DNA of 6,310 nt from an uncultured Dictyoglomus sp. (GCA_938039765.1 CALHTV010000192.1:1-6310), one strand, 5' to 3'; counted from the first letter of the stretch, positions 1 through 5,766 are shown. Notes: generated from the sequence alone by a model not told the origin. A program made the numbers and translations.

Positions 1-771
1 AGAGACTCTATTATCAACATTTAGATTTGAAAAATTATCTTTAAAAATCTTCATAAGGGATAGACCGATATACTCTAAGTCTTTGGAGGTAGGCTCATAA
101 TCAAGGCTTTTAAAATCTTCTACCTTTAGATTATATTTCAAAACATTAAAGCCTTCTTTTTTGTTTATCTCATATAAGTTTATATTTTTGATTATCTTCC
201 CTTCGTTATAAAACCAGTGTTTATAGTAAGTTCCTGGATCCATTGGAGGAGGATTTTGATCTAAAATAAAAAGCCAACCATCAACAACCATTCCTACAGC
301 AGTATGCTTTATAGGATCGTTTTGAAATTCTATTTCTAATATGTAAATAGGAAAATAATTCATTTTTAGTAATAATCCTGCAGTAAGAAGAGCATAATCT
401 TTACAAACTCCCTTTCCCAATTGAATTGTCTCGTATGGTGTTTGGAAAACATTATTTTCTCCCTGTATTACTTCAATTTCACCTGTAGTCCATATATAAA
501 TAATAGGTTCTGGCAAATTAGCCTTTTCAAAATCATATTTAATATTCCTTTCTTCCCACATTAAAATATTCCAAATGCTTTCTTGAAGAGAAGATCCCTT
601 TAGATTTATTGCTAAATCTTGAATTTCAAAAAGGTTCTCATCTTTCAAAGCATAAAAAATAGCTTTCTCAAGATCATATCTCCAAAGGGTTTCTTTTTTT
701 GTTTCCTTTGCAAAAATAGAAGTGAATAAAAATATTATTAGAAAGAATAAAAAATAAAACTTTTTTCTCAT
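1..771 (-). CDS. Secreted transglutaminase-like cysteine protease-fold protein (3' end outside window)
   Basis: The frame is open without interruption from an ATG at 769-771 to the window edge (257 codons, no stop), so the C-terminus is missing. Residues 1-21 form a signal peptide: a basic MRKK start, a Phe/Leu/Ile core, and a likely cleavage site after IFA. No lipobox cysteine is present, so the product is probably exported to the periplasm or surface. The transglutaminase-like core is shown by Cys123 in GKGVCKDYALL, His156 in KHTAVGMV and Asp171 in LFILDQNPPP, in the order and spacing of the papain-like Cys-His-Asp triad of that superfamily. The rest (about 22-110 and 178-257) is not recognised. 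In bacteria such domains often act as peptidases or in envelope processing, but the substrate here is unknown. The start is supported by a GGGGG Shine-Dalgarno site (778-782) six bases upstream and a good promoter. The gene appears to be transcribed alone. Confidence 0.82.
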   Translation of the reverse strand, partial: MRKKFYFLFFLIIFLFTSIFAKETKKETLWRYDLEKAIFYALKDENLFEIQDLAINLKGSSLQESIWNILMWEERNIKYDFEKANLPEPIIYIWTTGEIEVIQGENNVFQTPYETIQLGKGVCKDYALLTAGLLLKMNYFPIYILEIEFQNDPIKHTAVGMVVDGWLFILDQNPPPMDPGTYYKHWFYNEGKIIKNINLYEINKKEGFNVLKYNLKVEDFKSLDYEPTSKDLEYIGLSLMKIFKDNFSNLNVDNRVS

Positions 772-796
772 GTGATACCCCCACAATATGTAAAAG

Positions 797-825
797 TATA
801 TAACATTTTTCAGATAAGAAGTCAA
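797..825 (-). promoter_or_regulatory. Promoter of the transglutaminase-like gene
   Basis: On the minus strand a -35 TTGACT (820-825) is followed by a 17-base spacer and a -10 TATATA (797-802). Transcription would begin near 790, giving a leader of about 20 bases that contains the GGGGG ribosome site. A perfect palindrome lies five bases upstream of the -35 box and could be an operator. Confidence 0.65.
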
Positions 826-830
826 TAAAG

Positions 831-846
831 AATTAGCATACTAATT
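831..846. repeat. Perfect AT-rich inverted repeat next to the -35 box
   Basis: AATTAG-CATA-CTAATT is a 6-base perfect inverted repeat with a 4-base centre. It lies just upstream of the -35 box at 820-825. It could bind a regulator or form a weak hairpin after yjbQ on the minus strand. With only one G-C pair per arm it would be a poor terminator in a thermophile. Function is inferred from position only. Confidence 0.35.
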
Positions 847-961
847 AAAAAACAATGAATATAAGATAGGGGCATAGATATAGCCCAAAAGCTAAGCCTA
901 GAAAATACTACTTGCAAGCCTGCTTACCTTTATGCAACTTCCTCAATTTATGCAAAACTAA
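847..961. other. Non-coding spacer after yjbQ
   Basis: No convincing coding frame is seen on either strand. The stretch holds a short GGGC/GCCC hairpin (about 870-886, four G-C pairs with a wide loop). It also has two TGCATAAA copies on the minus strand just after the yjbQ stop, and a CTTGCAAG palindrome near 911-918. The GGGC/GCCC hairpin is the only candidate for yjbQ transcription end, and it lacks a proper T-run, so no firm terminator can be named. Confidence 0.4.
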
Positions 962-1363
962 CTATTTATCCTCAATAATGCTCACCCAAACTTTTCTATA
1001 TCTGGGTCCATCAAACTCGGCTAAAAATATACCCTGCCAAGTTCCAAACTTTAATTTTCCATCACGCACAAACACAAAAGCATTAGAACCAACAATGGTA
1101 GACTTTATATGAGCAGGAGCATTTCCTTCAGCATGAGTATAAGGAATGTTGGATGGAACCATCCTCTCATAAGAAGCTAATATATCTCTTACCACACTGG
1201 GATCATAATTTTCATTGATCACAATGCCAGCAGTGGTATGAGGAACAAAAATAAAACAAACCCCATTTTTGATGTTGCTTTTCTTAACAACCTCTTCTAT
1301 TTTGTCAGTAATATCTACAAAAGCTACTTTCTGAGGGGTAGAAACTGTTATCTCATAATACAT
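962..1363 (-). CDS. yjbQ: YjbQ family protein (UPF0047), secondary thiamine-phosphate synthase-like
   Basis: A full-length 133-residue member of the YjbQ/UPF0047 (COG0432) family, a small soluble homotrimeric beta-sandwich fold. Family hallmarks are all present: PHTTAG around His42, NEN at 50-52, HAEGNAPAH with His77 and His85, and the signature GTWQ at 107-110 followed by a conserved DGPR at 118-121. Some members show weak thiamine-phosphate synthase activity that complements E. coli thiE loss, but the true physiological role is unsettled. No signal peptide or membrane segment is seen, so it is cytoplasmic. The ATG at 1361-1363 is preceded by AGGAGGAG (1373-1380). The spacing is a little long, but no better start exists. 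It is divergent from rtcB with overlapping promoters, so shared control is plausible. Confidence 0.93.
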   Translation of the reverse strand: MYYEITVSTPQKVAFVDITDKIEEVVKKSNIKNGVCFIFVPHTTAGIVINENYDPSVVRDILASYERMVPSNIPYTHAEGNAPAHIKSTIVGSNAFVFVRDGKLKFGTWQGIFLAEFDGPRYRKVWVSIIEDK

Positions 1364-1384
1364 ATCCTCAGTCTCCTCCTTCTT

Positions 1385-1413
1385 TTTTGTTTTTAAACAT
1401 AATCCATTATAAT
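1385..1413 (+). promoter_or_regulatory. rtcB promoter
   Basis: A consensus -10 TATAAT (1408-1413) has a poor -35 (TTTTGT, 1385-1390) at 17 bases. The transcript would start near 1420, leaving a leader of about 34 bases with the ribosome site. TATAAT-AA-ATTATA (1408-1421) is also a perfect inverted repeat. The weak -35 suggests either low basal expression or help from an activator; the latter is inference. Confidence 0.45.
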
Positions 1414-1434
1414 AAATTATAGGATAAATGTTTA
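1406..1434 (-). promoter_or_regulatory. yjbQ promoter
   Basis: On the minus strand a -35-like TAAACA (1429-1434) is separated by 17 bases from a consensus -10 TATAAT (1406-1411). The -10 overlaps the opposite-strand TATAAT (1408-1413) assigned to rtcB by four bases. A second minus-strand TATAAT at 1416-1421 has no good -35. Confidence 0.5.
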
Positions 1435-1453
1435 ATTTAGGAGGTGAAAAGGA

Positions 1454-2914
1454 ATGAGCAATGAATGGAAAGGAAAACTCGTTAAGATAGATGATTATAG
1501 ATTTATGATACCTAAAGATTATAAGCCTTTTATGCAGGTAGATGGTATAATCTTTGCAGATGACAAACTTATGGAAGACATTTTAAAGGATCAGTCTCCT
1601 GAACAAGTGGCAAATGTAGCCTCTCTACCTGGAATAATTAAAAATTCTCTAGCTATGCCTGATATCCACTGGGGATATGGTTTCCCCATTGGAGGAGTTG
1701 CTGCTATGAGAAAGAAAGGAGGGATTATATCTCCTGGTGGGGTAGGCTATGATATTAACTGTGGAGTGAGATTAATAAGAACTAATCTTTCTAAAGAGTA
1801 TGTAATGCCCAGAATAAAAGAATTGGTAGATGCACTATTTGATAAAATCCCTGCGGGTGTAGGTTCTGAAGGAGATTTAAGAGTTAAAGGAAAAGAATTA
1901 GATGAAGTTTTAGAAAAGGGAGCCCAATGGGCAGTAAAACAAGGATATGGATGGAAAGAGGATTTAGAACATATTGAAGAAAGAGGAAGACTACCTTATG
2001 CAGACCCTGATAAAGTATCTAAAAAAGCTAAAGAAAGAGGAGAATTTCAGTTAGGTACTTTAGGTTCAGGAAATCACTTTTTAGAAATACAGGTAGTGAG
2101 TAGAATTTTTGAGCCAGAAATTGCAGACAAACTAGGTCTCTTTCCAGATCAAATTGTAATCATGGTACATACTGGTTCTCGTGGACTTGGGCATCAGGTA
2201 GCAGAAGACTATATAAGAGTAATGTCTAATGCCATGAAAAAATATGGAATTGAAGTCCCTGACAAACAATTAGCATGCGCACCTTTTGACTCTCCCGAAG
2301 GCCAAGACTACTTCTCTGCTATGTGTGCAGCAGCAAATTTTGCATGGGCCAATAGACAAATGATCACCCATTGGGTAAGAGAGGTATTTGAAGAAATCTT
2401 TAAAGAGGGAGCAGAGTCTTTAGGAATGAGACTAATATATGACGTGGCTCATAATATTGCAAAATTAGAAGAACATGAAGTAGAAGGAAGAAAAGAGGAA
2501 GTAATTGTACATAGAAAAGGAGCCACAAGGGCCTTCCCTGCCGGTCATCCAGATCTTCCCGAGGATTATAAGGATATAGGACAACCAGTAATAATACCTG
2601 GAGATATGGGAAGATCTTCTTTTCTACTTGTTGGTATGCCTAAGGCCATGGAGCTTGCCTTTGGATCTACTTGTCATGGGGCAGGAAGAACTCAAAGTAG
2701 AAGCAAACTTTTAAAGAGCGGTAGAAGAGCCTATGAAATTGAACAAGAATTATTAGAAAAAGGAATTCTTGTAAGAGCAGCCTCTAAATCTTCTATTGTA
2801 GAAGAGGCTTCTGAAGCCTACAAAAATGTAGTAGATGTGGTAAACGTAGTACACAATGCTGGCTTATCTAAAAGAGTAGCCCAGATGAAACCTATTGCTG
2901 TAATAAAAGGGTGA
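1454..2914 (+). CDS. rtcB: RNA-splicing ligase RtcB
   Basis: A complete 486-residue RtcB (COG1690). The enzyme joins RNA 2',3'-cyclic phosphate or 3'-phosphate ends to 5'-OH ends, using GTP and Mn2+ through a GMP-histidine intermediate; it acts in tRNA splicing/repair and RNA healing. All catalytic positions known from Pyrococcus horikoshii RtcB can be matched: Asp100 and Cys103 in GYDINCGVRL, Asn207-His208 in GSGNHFLEIQ, His239 in VHTGSRGLGHQ, His333 in YDVAHNIAK, the GMP-accepting His408 in STCHGAGR, and the terminal Lys485. Length is close to the archaeal enzyme (about 480 residues), and no intein is present, although some archaeal rtcB genes carry one. The start is set by AGGAGGTG (1439-1446) seven bases before the ATG. 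No archease gene, the usual activator of this type, is in the window. The gene appears monocistronic, with a terminator at its stop codon. Confidence 0.97.
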   Translation: MSNEWKGKLVKIDDYRFMIPKDYKPFMQVDGIIFADDKLMEDILKDQSPEQVANVASLPGIIKNSLAMPDIHWGYGFPIGGVAAMRKKGGIISPGGVGYDINCGVRLIRTNLSKEYVMPRIKELVDALFDKIPAGVGSEGDLRVKGKELDEVLEKGAQWAVKQGYGWKEDLEHIEERGRLPYADPDKVSKKAKERGEFQLGTLGSGNHFLEIQVVSRIFEPEIADKLGLFPDQIVIMVHTGSRGLGHQVAEDYIRVMSNAMKKYGIEVPDKQLACAPFDSPEGQDYFSAMCAAANFAWANRQMITHWVREVFEEIFKEGAESLGMRLIYDVAHNIAKLEEHEVEGRKEEVIVHRKGATRAFPAGHPDLPEDYKDIGQPVIIPGDMGRSSFLLVGMPKAMELAFGSTCHGAGRTQSRSKLLKSGRRAYEIEQELLEKGILVRAASKSSIVEEASEAYKNVVDVVNVVHNAGLSKRVAQMKPIAVIKG

Positions 2915-2937
2915 GATTTTTATCTCACCCTTTTTTA
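2905..2937 (+). terminator. rtcB intrinsic terminator containing the stop codon
   Basis: A perfect 9-base stem GGGTGAGAT/ATCTCACCC (2909-2917 with 2922-2930) has a TTTT loop and is followed by TTTTTT (2931-2936). Flanking AAAA/TTTT can extend the stem. The rtcB TGA stop (2912-2914) lies in the 5' arm. On the minus strand the same stem is followed by TTTT, and it lies just past the end of the decayed surface-protein gene, so it can serve both directions. Confidence 0.9.
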
Positions 2938-2942
2938 ATAAA

Positions 2943-3178
2943 TTAAAATATTAAAGAGAGCCCTACTCTATGATGTATACCTCCTACTCAAGAGAGTAGA
3001 AAAGAGCATAATCTAATCTCCATTTTTCATTTGGACTGAAAATCCTAATTTAAAATTAGAGTTCTTAAAATGATACCGAGATCTAATCCCCATCCATCTC
3101 CACTATAAGGCGATGGCATATTTATCCATACTCCATAATCAGGAATCCCCAAAGTTATATAACTAGAAGTCAATTATA
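2943..3178 (-). pseudogene. 3' tail of the relic: outer-membrane beta-barrel-like fragment
   Basis: Directly after the second FlgD-like module start is cut off (near 3170-3180), a new frame reads SYITLGIPDYGVWINMPS, then SGDGWGLDLGIILRT (to about 3061). A further frame reads FKLGFSVQMKNGD, then TAG at 3013-3015, and the last frame reads VGGIHHRVGLSLIF to the TAA at 2943-2945. Gly-rich alternating strands, a G-W-G-L-D-L-G motif and a final aromatic residue resemble FadL/PorV-like outer-membrane barrels. It may come from a different gene than the Ig-like part. The family assignment is tentative. Confidence 0.4.
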
Positions 3179-3325
3179 CTCTTGAGAGCTTATTCTTCTT
3201 ACTAAGATTCCATTTAAGGCATAAATCTCTACTTCTACCTCTTGTATATTTCCAGATACTGCTTAGAATTGATAATCTATTCTTAGATCTCCTTTTTCCG
3301 GAGAAAATATCTTTTGAAAAAACAA

Positions 3326-4024
3326 CTAAGTCTCCTTGGTTGTATTATCTAATTTATCCGACACTTTTATCCTTACAGTATATATCCCATTGGTCCATAT
3401 ATATCCCCTAACTTGCAAAGTTAATGTCCATGTCTTCCCATTTCTTGACTTTTCATAAGTATATGTTCCTAAGGTTTCATCTTTTACTTTTGCCCATATA
3501 CTTTGGGGTCCTATCACTAAAGTTGAACCCCTTTTTGGATTTACTTCTGTTATCTTTGGACCTGACCTATCTAAAGTAAAACTTGTGCTCGCTGTTGCTG
3601 AATTTCCTGCTTGATCATATATGGTTACATTGAGATTATATATTCCATCATTACTAAATACTTCTTGACTAAATCTTGCAATAATTTCCGTAGCTGTAGA
3701 TTCCAAGGGAATAAATAAATTAAAAGTTAAAGATACCAAATTTCCTAAGGAATCTTTTAAGCTCAGGAAGTTCCTTTGAGTATCTGTATTTATTCTCACA
3801 GTATCGTCCTTTACTACATTGCCTGTAGGATATACAGAAATAATTTGAGGAGAAGAATTATCTATTATAAAGGAAGATTTTGTAAGCTTGCCTACATTTC
3901 CATTCTTATCTATAGGAATAACCTCTATGAAACATTGCCCTGAAGTTAAAGTAGATGTAAAGGTCCAATATATAGTATCAATTACATTATGGGATTTAAT
4001 TCCTCCTATAATTCTTTTCCCAAA
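3326..4024 (-). pseudogene. Longest surviving open stretch of the relic: Ig-like repeats
   Basis: This stretch is open for 232 codons between a TAA at 4025-4027 and a TAG at 3326-3328. A 157-residue ORF can be started at an internal ATG (3797-3799), but that start has no good ribosome site, and coding similarity continues upstream of it, so it is not a real gene start. It holds three copies of a bacterial Ig-like ending pattern: ECF-like GQCFIEVIPIDKNGNVG, GIYNLNVTIYDQAGNSA and GIYTVRIKVSDKLDNTT. The first two are followed by F-x-x-D and P-x-I. Such domains build stalks on extracellular adhesins, S-layer proteins and glycanases. It is unlikely to be translated as a useful protein on its own. 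Confidence 0.75.
3329..3940 (-). repeat. Degenerate protein-level Ig-like repeats (three units)
   Basis: Unit cores lie at 3821-3940, 3527-3646 and 3329-3388 on the minus strand. The first two are each exactly 40 codons and share the pattern G-x-Y/F-x-x-x-V-x-x-x-D-x-x-G-N, then F-x-x-D, then P-x-I and a final P-x-x-x-G. The third is cut short by the TAG at 3326. Starts are 98 and 86 codons apart, the usual period for Ig-like domains. A related pattern (IYTITARDFSGN) occurs further 5', near 4700. The repeat is visible in protein, not in DNA, so the units are old. Confidence 0.65.
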
Positions 4025-4058
4025 TTATCTTTTACTTGTATACTTGAAGCGTCTAAAT

Positions 4059-4078
4059 CGGGGGTCCTACCACCCCCG
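4059..4078. repeat. GC-rich perfect inverted repeat at a frameshift site
   Basis: CGGGGGT-CCTACC-ACCCCCG is a 7-base perfect inverted repeat with a 6-base centre, far more GC-rich than anything around it. On the minus strand the relic's frame changes within or next to the run of five C (4060-4064), where one more C would restore the frame. The hairpin and homopolymer together are a likely site for replication slippage or for a sequencing error. Confidence 0.6.
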
Positions 4079-5043
4079 GCCCATTATCTAATACTACAGA
4101 AACCAAAGAAATCTCAGATACTAAATTCCCATCTTTAGTATTGAAAGATATAAACCTTGGAGGAGTGTTATCAACTTGAGGAAGATAAGCCTCCTGAAGT
4201 CTTAGAATAGTGGTTATCTCTTTCAATGGAATTTCTAGTTCCCTTGTAGGATATTCTGGATGAGCAATGGCATATGTAGCAGAAAGAACTAACCTATAAT
4301 CTCACGATAGAACTTCTATAATCATTCACCACCAATATTCAATTTTAGCAGGGTCTTCTTTAACTAATTGAGGATCCCTTTCTCCATACCAATGTTCCAT
4401 TAGAGTCATAAATTTTTACCTGTGCATTTTTAATGGTAGAAATGGATCCACCAGGCCTTTAAAGAATATCAAATTGAAAGGAAGCTCCAATAAGGTTTTT
4501 AGAAGATTGATCTAAATAAGGAAATCTATAGTCATCCTTTGAATATGAGGCCTTATATATTGCCTCACCTGATAATACAGTATTATTAAAGGGATTTGGC
4601 ATACCAAAAAAGTTAACAAGTTCTATGTCAGGAATATCTAAAATAAATCTTCCTGTTGCTGAATTTATGTTTCCTGAGAAGTCTCTTGCAGTTATTGTAT
4701 ATATAATAAATCCTTCGACAGGAACGGTATAATTTCCTCCGAAATTTCCATACCCATCCCCTTCAAAATAATAGGTTCTTGGGACATGACATATAGCATT
4801 ATCCTAGTCTGGAGGAGTATAAACATTGCCATTTTTATCTTGTAAGGTAATAGTATAAGTCAAAAGAAATAGTTATCTTATCTCTAAAACCATCACCATG
4901 TAGAGAACCTCATCTTAAGTATTATAATTGGGTATAGAATAAGTTCCTGAGATCATTGATGTCCAAGAAAGCTCTATTTTTCCGTCAGGAATTGATTTGG
5001 GATAACCCTTGTTAAAAAGAAAACGTGGTTTTTGCTCATACAC
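4078..5043 (-). pseudogene. 5' part of the relic: beta-rich region plus FlgD-like module
   Basis: Coding-like pieces in three frames connect well. 4924-5043 reads a segment ending in SGTYSIPNYN. About 4864-4908 reads HGDGFRDKITISF in another frame. 4462-4860 reads a long piece including EGFIIYTITARDFSGN and MPNPFNN, broken only by the TAG at 4804-4806. After the TAA at 4459-4461 comes NAQVKIYDSNGTLVWR, then a frame change to VKEDPAKIEYWW, two TGA stops, and DYRLVLSATYAIAHP continuing to LDNG near 4080. The IYD-nG-lVwR, then W-W, then Y-lvLsA order fits the FlgD-type Ig module (family knowledge), often found near C-termini of secreted bacterial proteins. Confidence 0.7.
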
Positions 5044-5085
5044 TTACTCCCCAAGAGAATATTTCAACAAAAAACTCGGGAGGAT

Positions 5086-5114
5086 ATTATATCACATCTT
5101 TGACAAAACAAGAA
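5086..5114 (-). promoter_or_regulatory. Relict promoter of the decayed surface-protein gene
   Basis: On the minus strand an extended -10 TGATATAAT (5086-5094) has a weak -35 (TTCTTG, 5109-5114). It is followed by a GGGGAG ribosome site (5047-5052) and an ATG at 5037-5039. The start signals therefore look preserved although the coding part is ruined. The -10 motif is an exact inverted copy of that in the glpP promoter. Confidence 0.45.
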
Positions 5115-5129
5115 TATTTCTGATATAAT
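5100..5129 (+). promoter_or_regulatory. glpP promoter
   Basis: Perfect consensus boxes are present: -35 TTGACA (5100-5105), an 18-base spacer, and -10 TATAAT (5124-5129) with a TG extension (5121-5122). This is the best promoter in the window. Transcription would start near 5136, giving a leader of about 43 bases. Confidence 0.8.
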
Positions 5130-5144
5130 GGAACAAGGATAAAT

Positions 5145-5164
5145 AAGATTTTTTAAATCTTTTT
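5145..5164 (+). promoter_or_regulatory. Short hairpin in the glpP leader
   Basis: AAGATTT-TTT-AAATCTT (5145-5161) is a perfect 7-base inverted repeat followed by T residues, directly before the glpP ribosome site (GGAGAGGGGAG, 5165-5175). It has the shape of a small terminator and could be a target for autoregulation. It has only one G-C pair and would be unstable at high temperature. A chance AT-rich palindrome is possible. Confidence 0.3.
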
Positions 5165-5178
5165 GGAGAGGGGAGAAA

Positions 5179-5766
5179 ATGGAAAAGAAAAAAGTAACGA
5201 AAGAAGAGTTTCTAGATGTTCTTAAGAGTAATCCTATTATAGCAGCTGTCCGAGAAGAAGAAAGATTATCTCAAGCCCTTCAAAGTAAATCAAAAGTACT
5301 TTTTTTACTAAAAACAAATGTTTTAACTCTTCCCAATATAGTCCAAGAGATAAAATCTAATGGAAAGCTTGCTTTCATACACCTAGATCTTTTAGAGGGA
5401 CTAGCGCAAGATAAATATGCTCTAAGATATTTGGGAGATGTGGTAGGAATAGATGGTGTTATTACCACAAGAGCAAATTTAATTCAGCAAGCAAAAACAG
5501 AAGGCTTGATTGCTATTCAAAGATTCTTTGTGTTAGATTCATCAGCTTTAGCAACGGGCGTAAAAATAATGCAATCAGCAGAGCCTGACTTAGTCGAAAT
5601 TCTTCCTGGAATTATCTTCGTCCATTTAGGTGAAGAATTAAAAACTCAGATACCATATCCCCTTATTGCAGGCGGGTTAATCAGGACTCCTGAAGAAGCT
5701 AAGGATATATTGAAAGCAGGAGCCACTGCAGTATCCACTACTTCGGTTACTTTGTGGAATATGTAG
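5179..5766 (+). CDS. glpP: Glycerol-3-phosphate-responsive antiterminator GlpP
   Basis: A complete 195-residue protein of the G3P_antiterm family (COG1954), close to the usual length of about 180-190. In Bacillus, GlpP with glycerol-3-phosphate binds the leader of glpD mRNA and prevents termination, turning on glycerol use. Conserved blocks are PIIAAVREEE (19-28), FIHLDLLEGL (66-75), DGVITTR (92-98), IQRFFVLDSSAL (113-124), PDLVEILPG (136-144), LIAGGLIRTPEEA (162-174) and AGATAVSTTS (180-189); the last blocks form a TIM-barrel-like phosphate site. It is a soluble cytoplasmic protein. No glpF, glpK or glpD is next to it, so it must act on a distant target. The ATG at 5179 is fixed by GGAGAGGGGAG just upstream. 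Its last 20 bases overlap atpC on the other strand. Confidence 0.95.
   Translation: MEKKKVTKEEFLDVLKSNPIIAAVREEERLSQALQSKSKVLFLLKTNVLTLPNIVQEIKSNGKLAFIHLDLLEGLAQDKYALRYLGDVVGIDGVITTRANLIQQAKTEGLIAIQRFFVLDSSALATGVKIMQSAEPDLVEILPGIIFVHLGEELKTQIPYPLIAGGLIRTPEEAKDILKAGATAVSTTSVTLWNM

Larger units (their letters stand above)
2943..5043 (-). pseudogene. Decayed gene for a large extracellular FlgD-like/Ig-like repeat protein
   Basis: Translating the minus strand piece by piece shows one long protein relic, read from 5043 down to a TAA at 2943-2945. In order: a beta-rich segment containing KIELSWTS; a segment with QDKNGN; a first FlgD-like module (VKIYDSNGTLVWR, then KIEYWW, then DYRLVLSA); Ig-like repeats (3326-4024); a second FlgD-like module start (VEVEIYALNGILVRR); and a barrel-like tail. 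In-frame stops occur at 4804-4806, 4459-4461, 4326-4328, 4302-4304, 3326-3328, 3263-3265, 3170-3172 and 3013-3015. Frame changes occur near 4920, 4865, 4380, 4062, 4020, 3170, 3060 and 3010. An ATG at 5037-5039 has an ideal GGGGAG site (5047-5052, spacing 7) but opens a 21-residue wrong-frame peptide. No signal peptide is left, so the 5' end is probably deleted. Intact relatives would be secreted surface or S-layer-like proteins; the exact function is unknown. Confidence 0.85.

Noticed and set aside
841..961. Possible riboswitch or tRNA in the yjbQ spacer
   Set aside because: No tRNA cloverleaf or known riboswitch core could be matched, and the spacer lies downstream of yjbQ rather than in a leader.
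912..1112. 66-codon plus-strand ORF
   Set aside because: It overlaps yjbQ in antisense for most of its length, has no ribosome site and its protein looks like no real protein.
2963..2999. CTACTC repeats with a perfect CTACTC-AAGA-GAGTAG hairpin
   Set aside because: It is short, lies inside the decayed gene tail, has no T-run, and is not repeated elsewhere, so a regulatory or mobile-element role is not supported.
3326..3799. 157-residue ORF as an independent gene
   Set aside because: Coding similarity continues upstream of its ATG without a break to 4024, and no ribosome site precedes the ATG. It is a fragment of the larger relic.
3888..4091. 67-codon plus-strand ORF
   Set aside because: It is antisense to the Ig-like relic, whose minus-strand reading is clearly coding-like. 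No start signal is present.
2943..5043. Transposon or CRISPR remnant as explanation of the gene-poor middle
   Set aside because: No terminal inverted repeats, target duplications, transposase motifs or regularly spaced DNA repeats are seen; the content is explained by Ig-like and FlgD-like protein modules.
5280..5468. 62-codon minus-strand ORF
   Set aside because: It lies wholly within the well-supported glpP gene in antisense and has no recognisable content.
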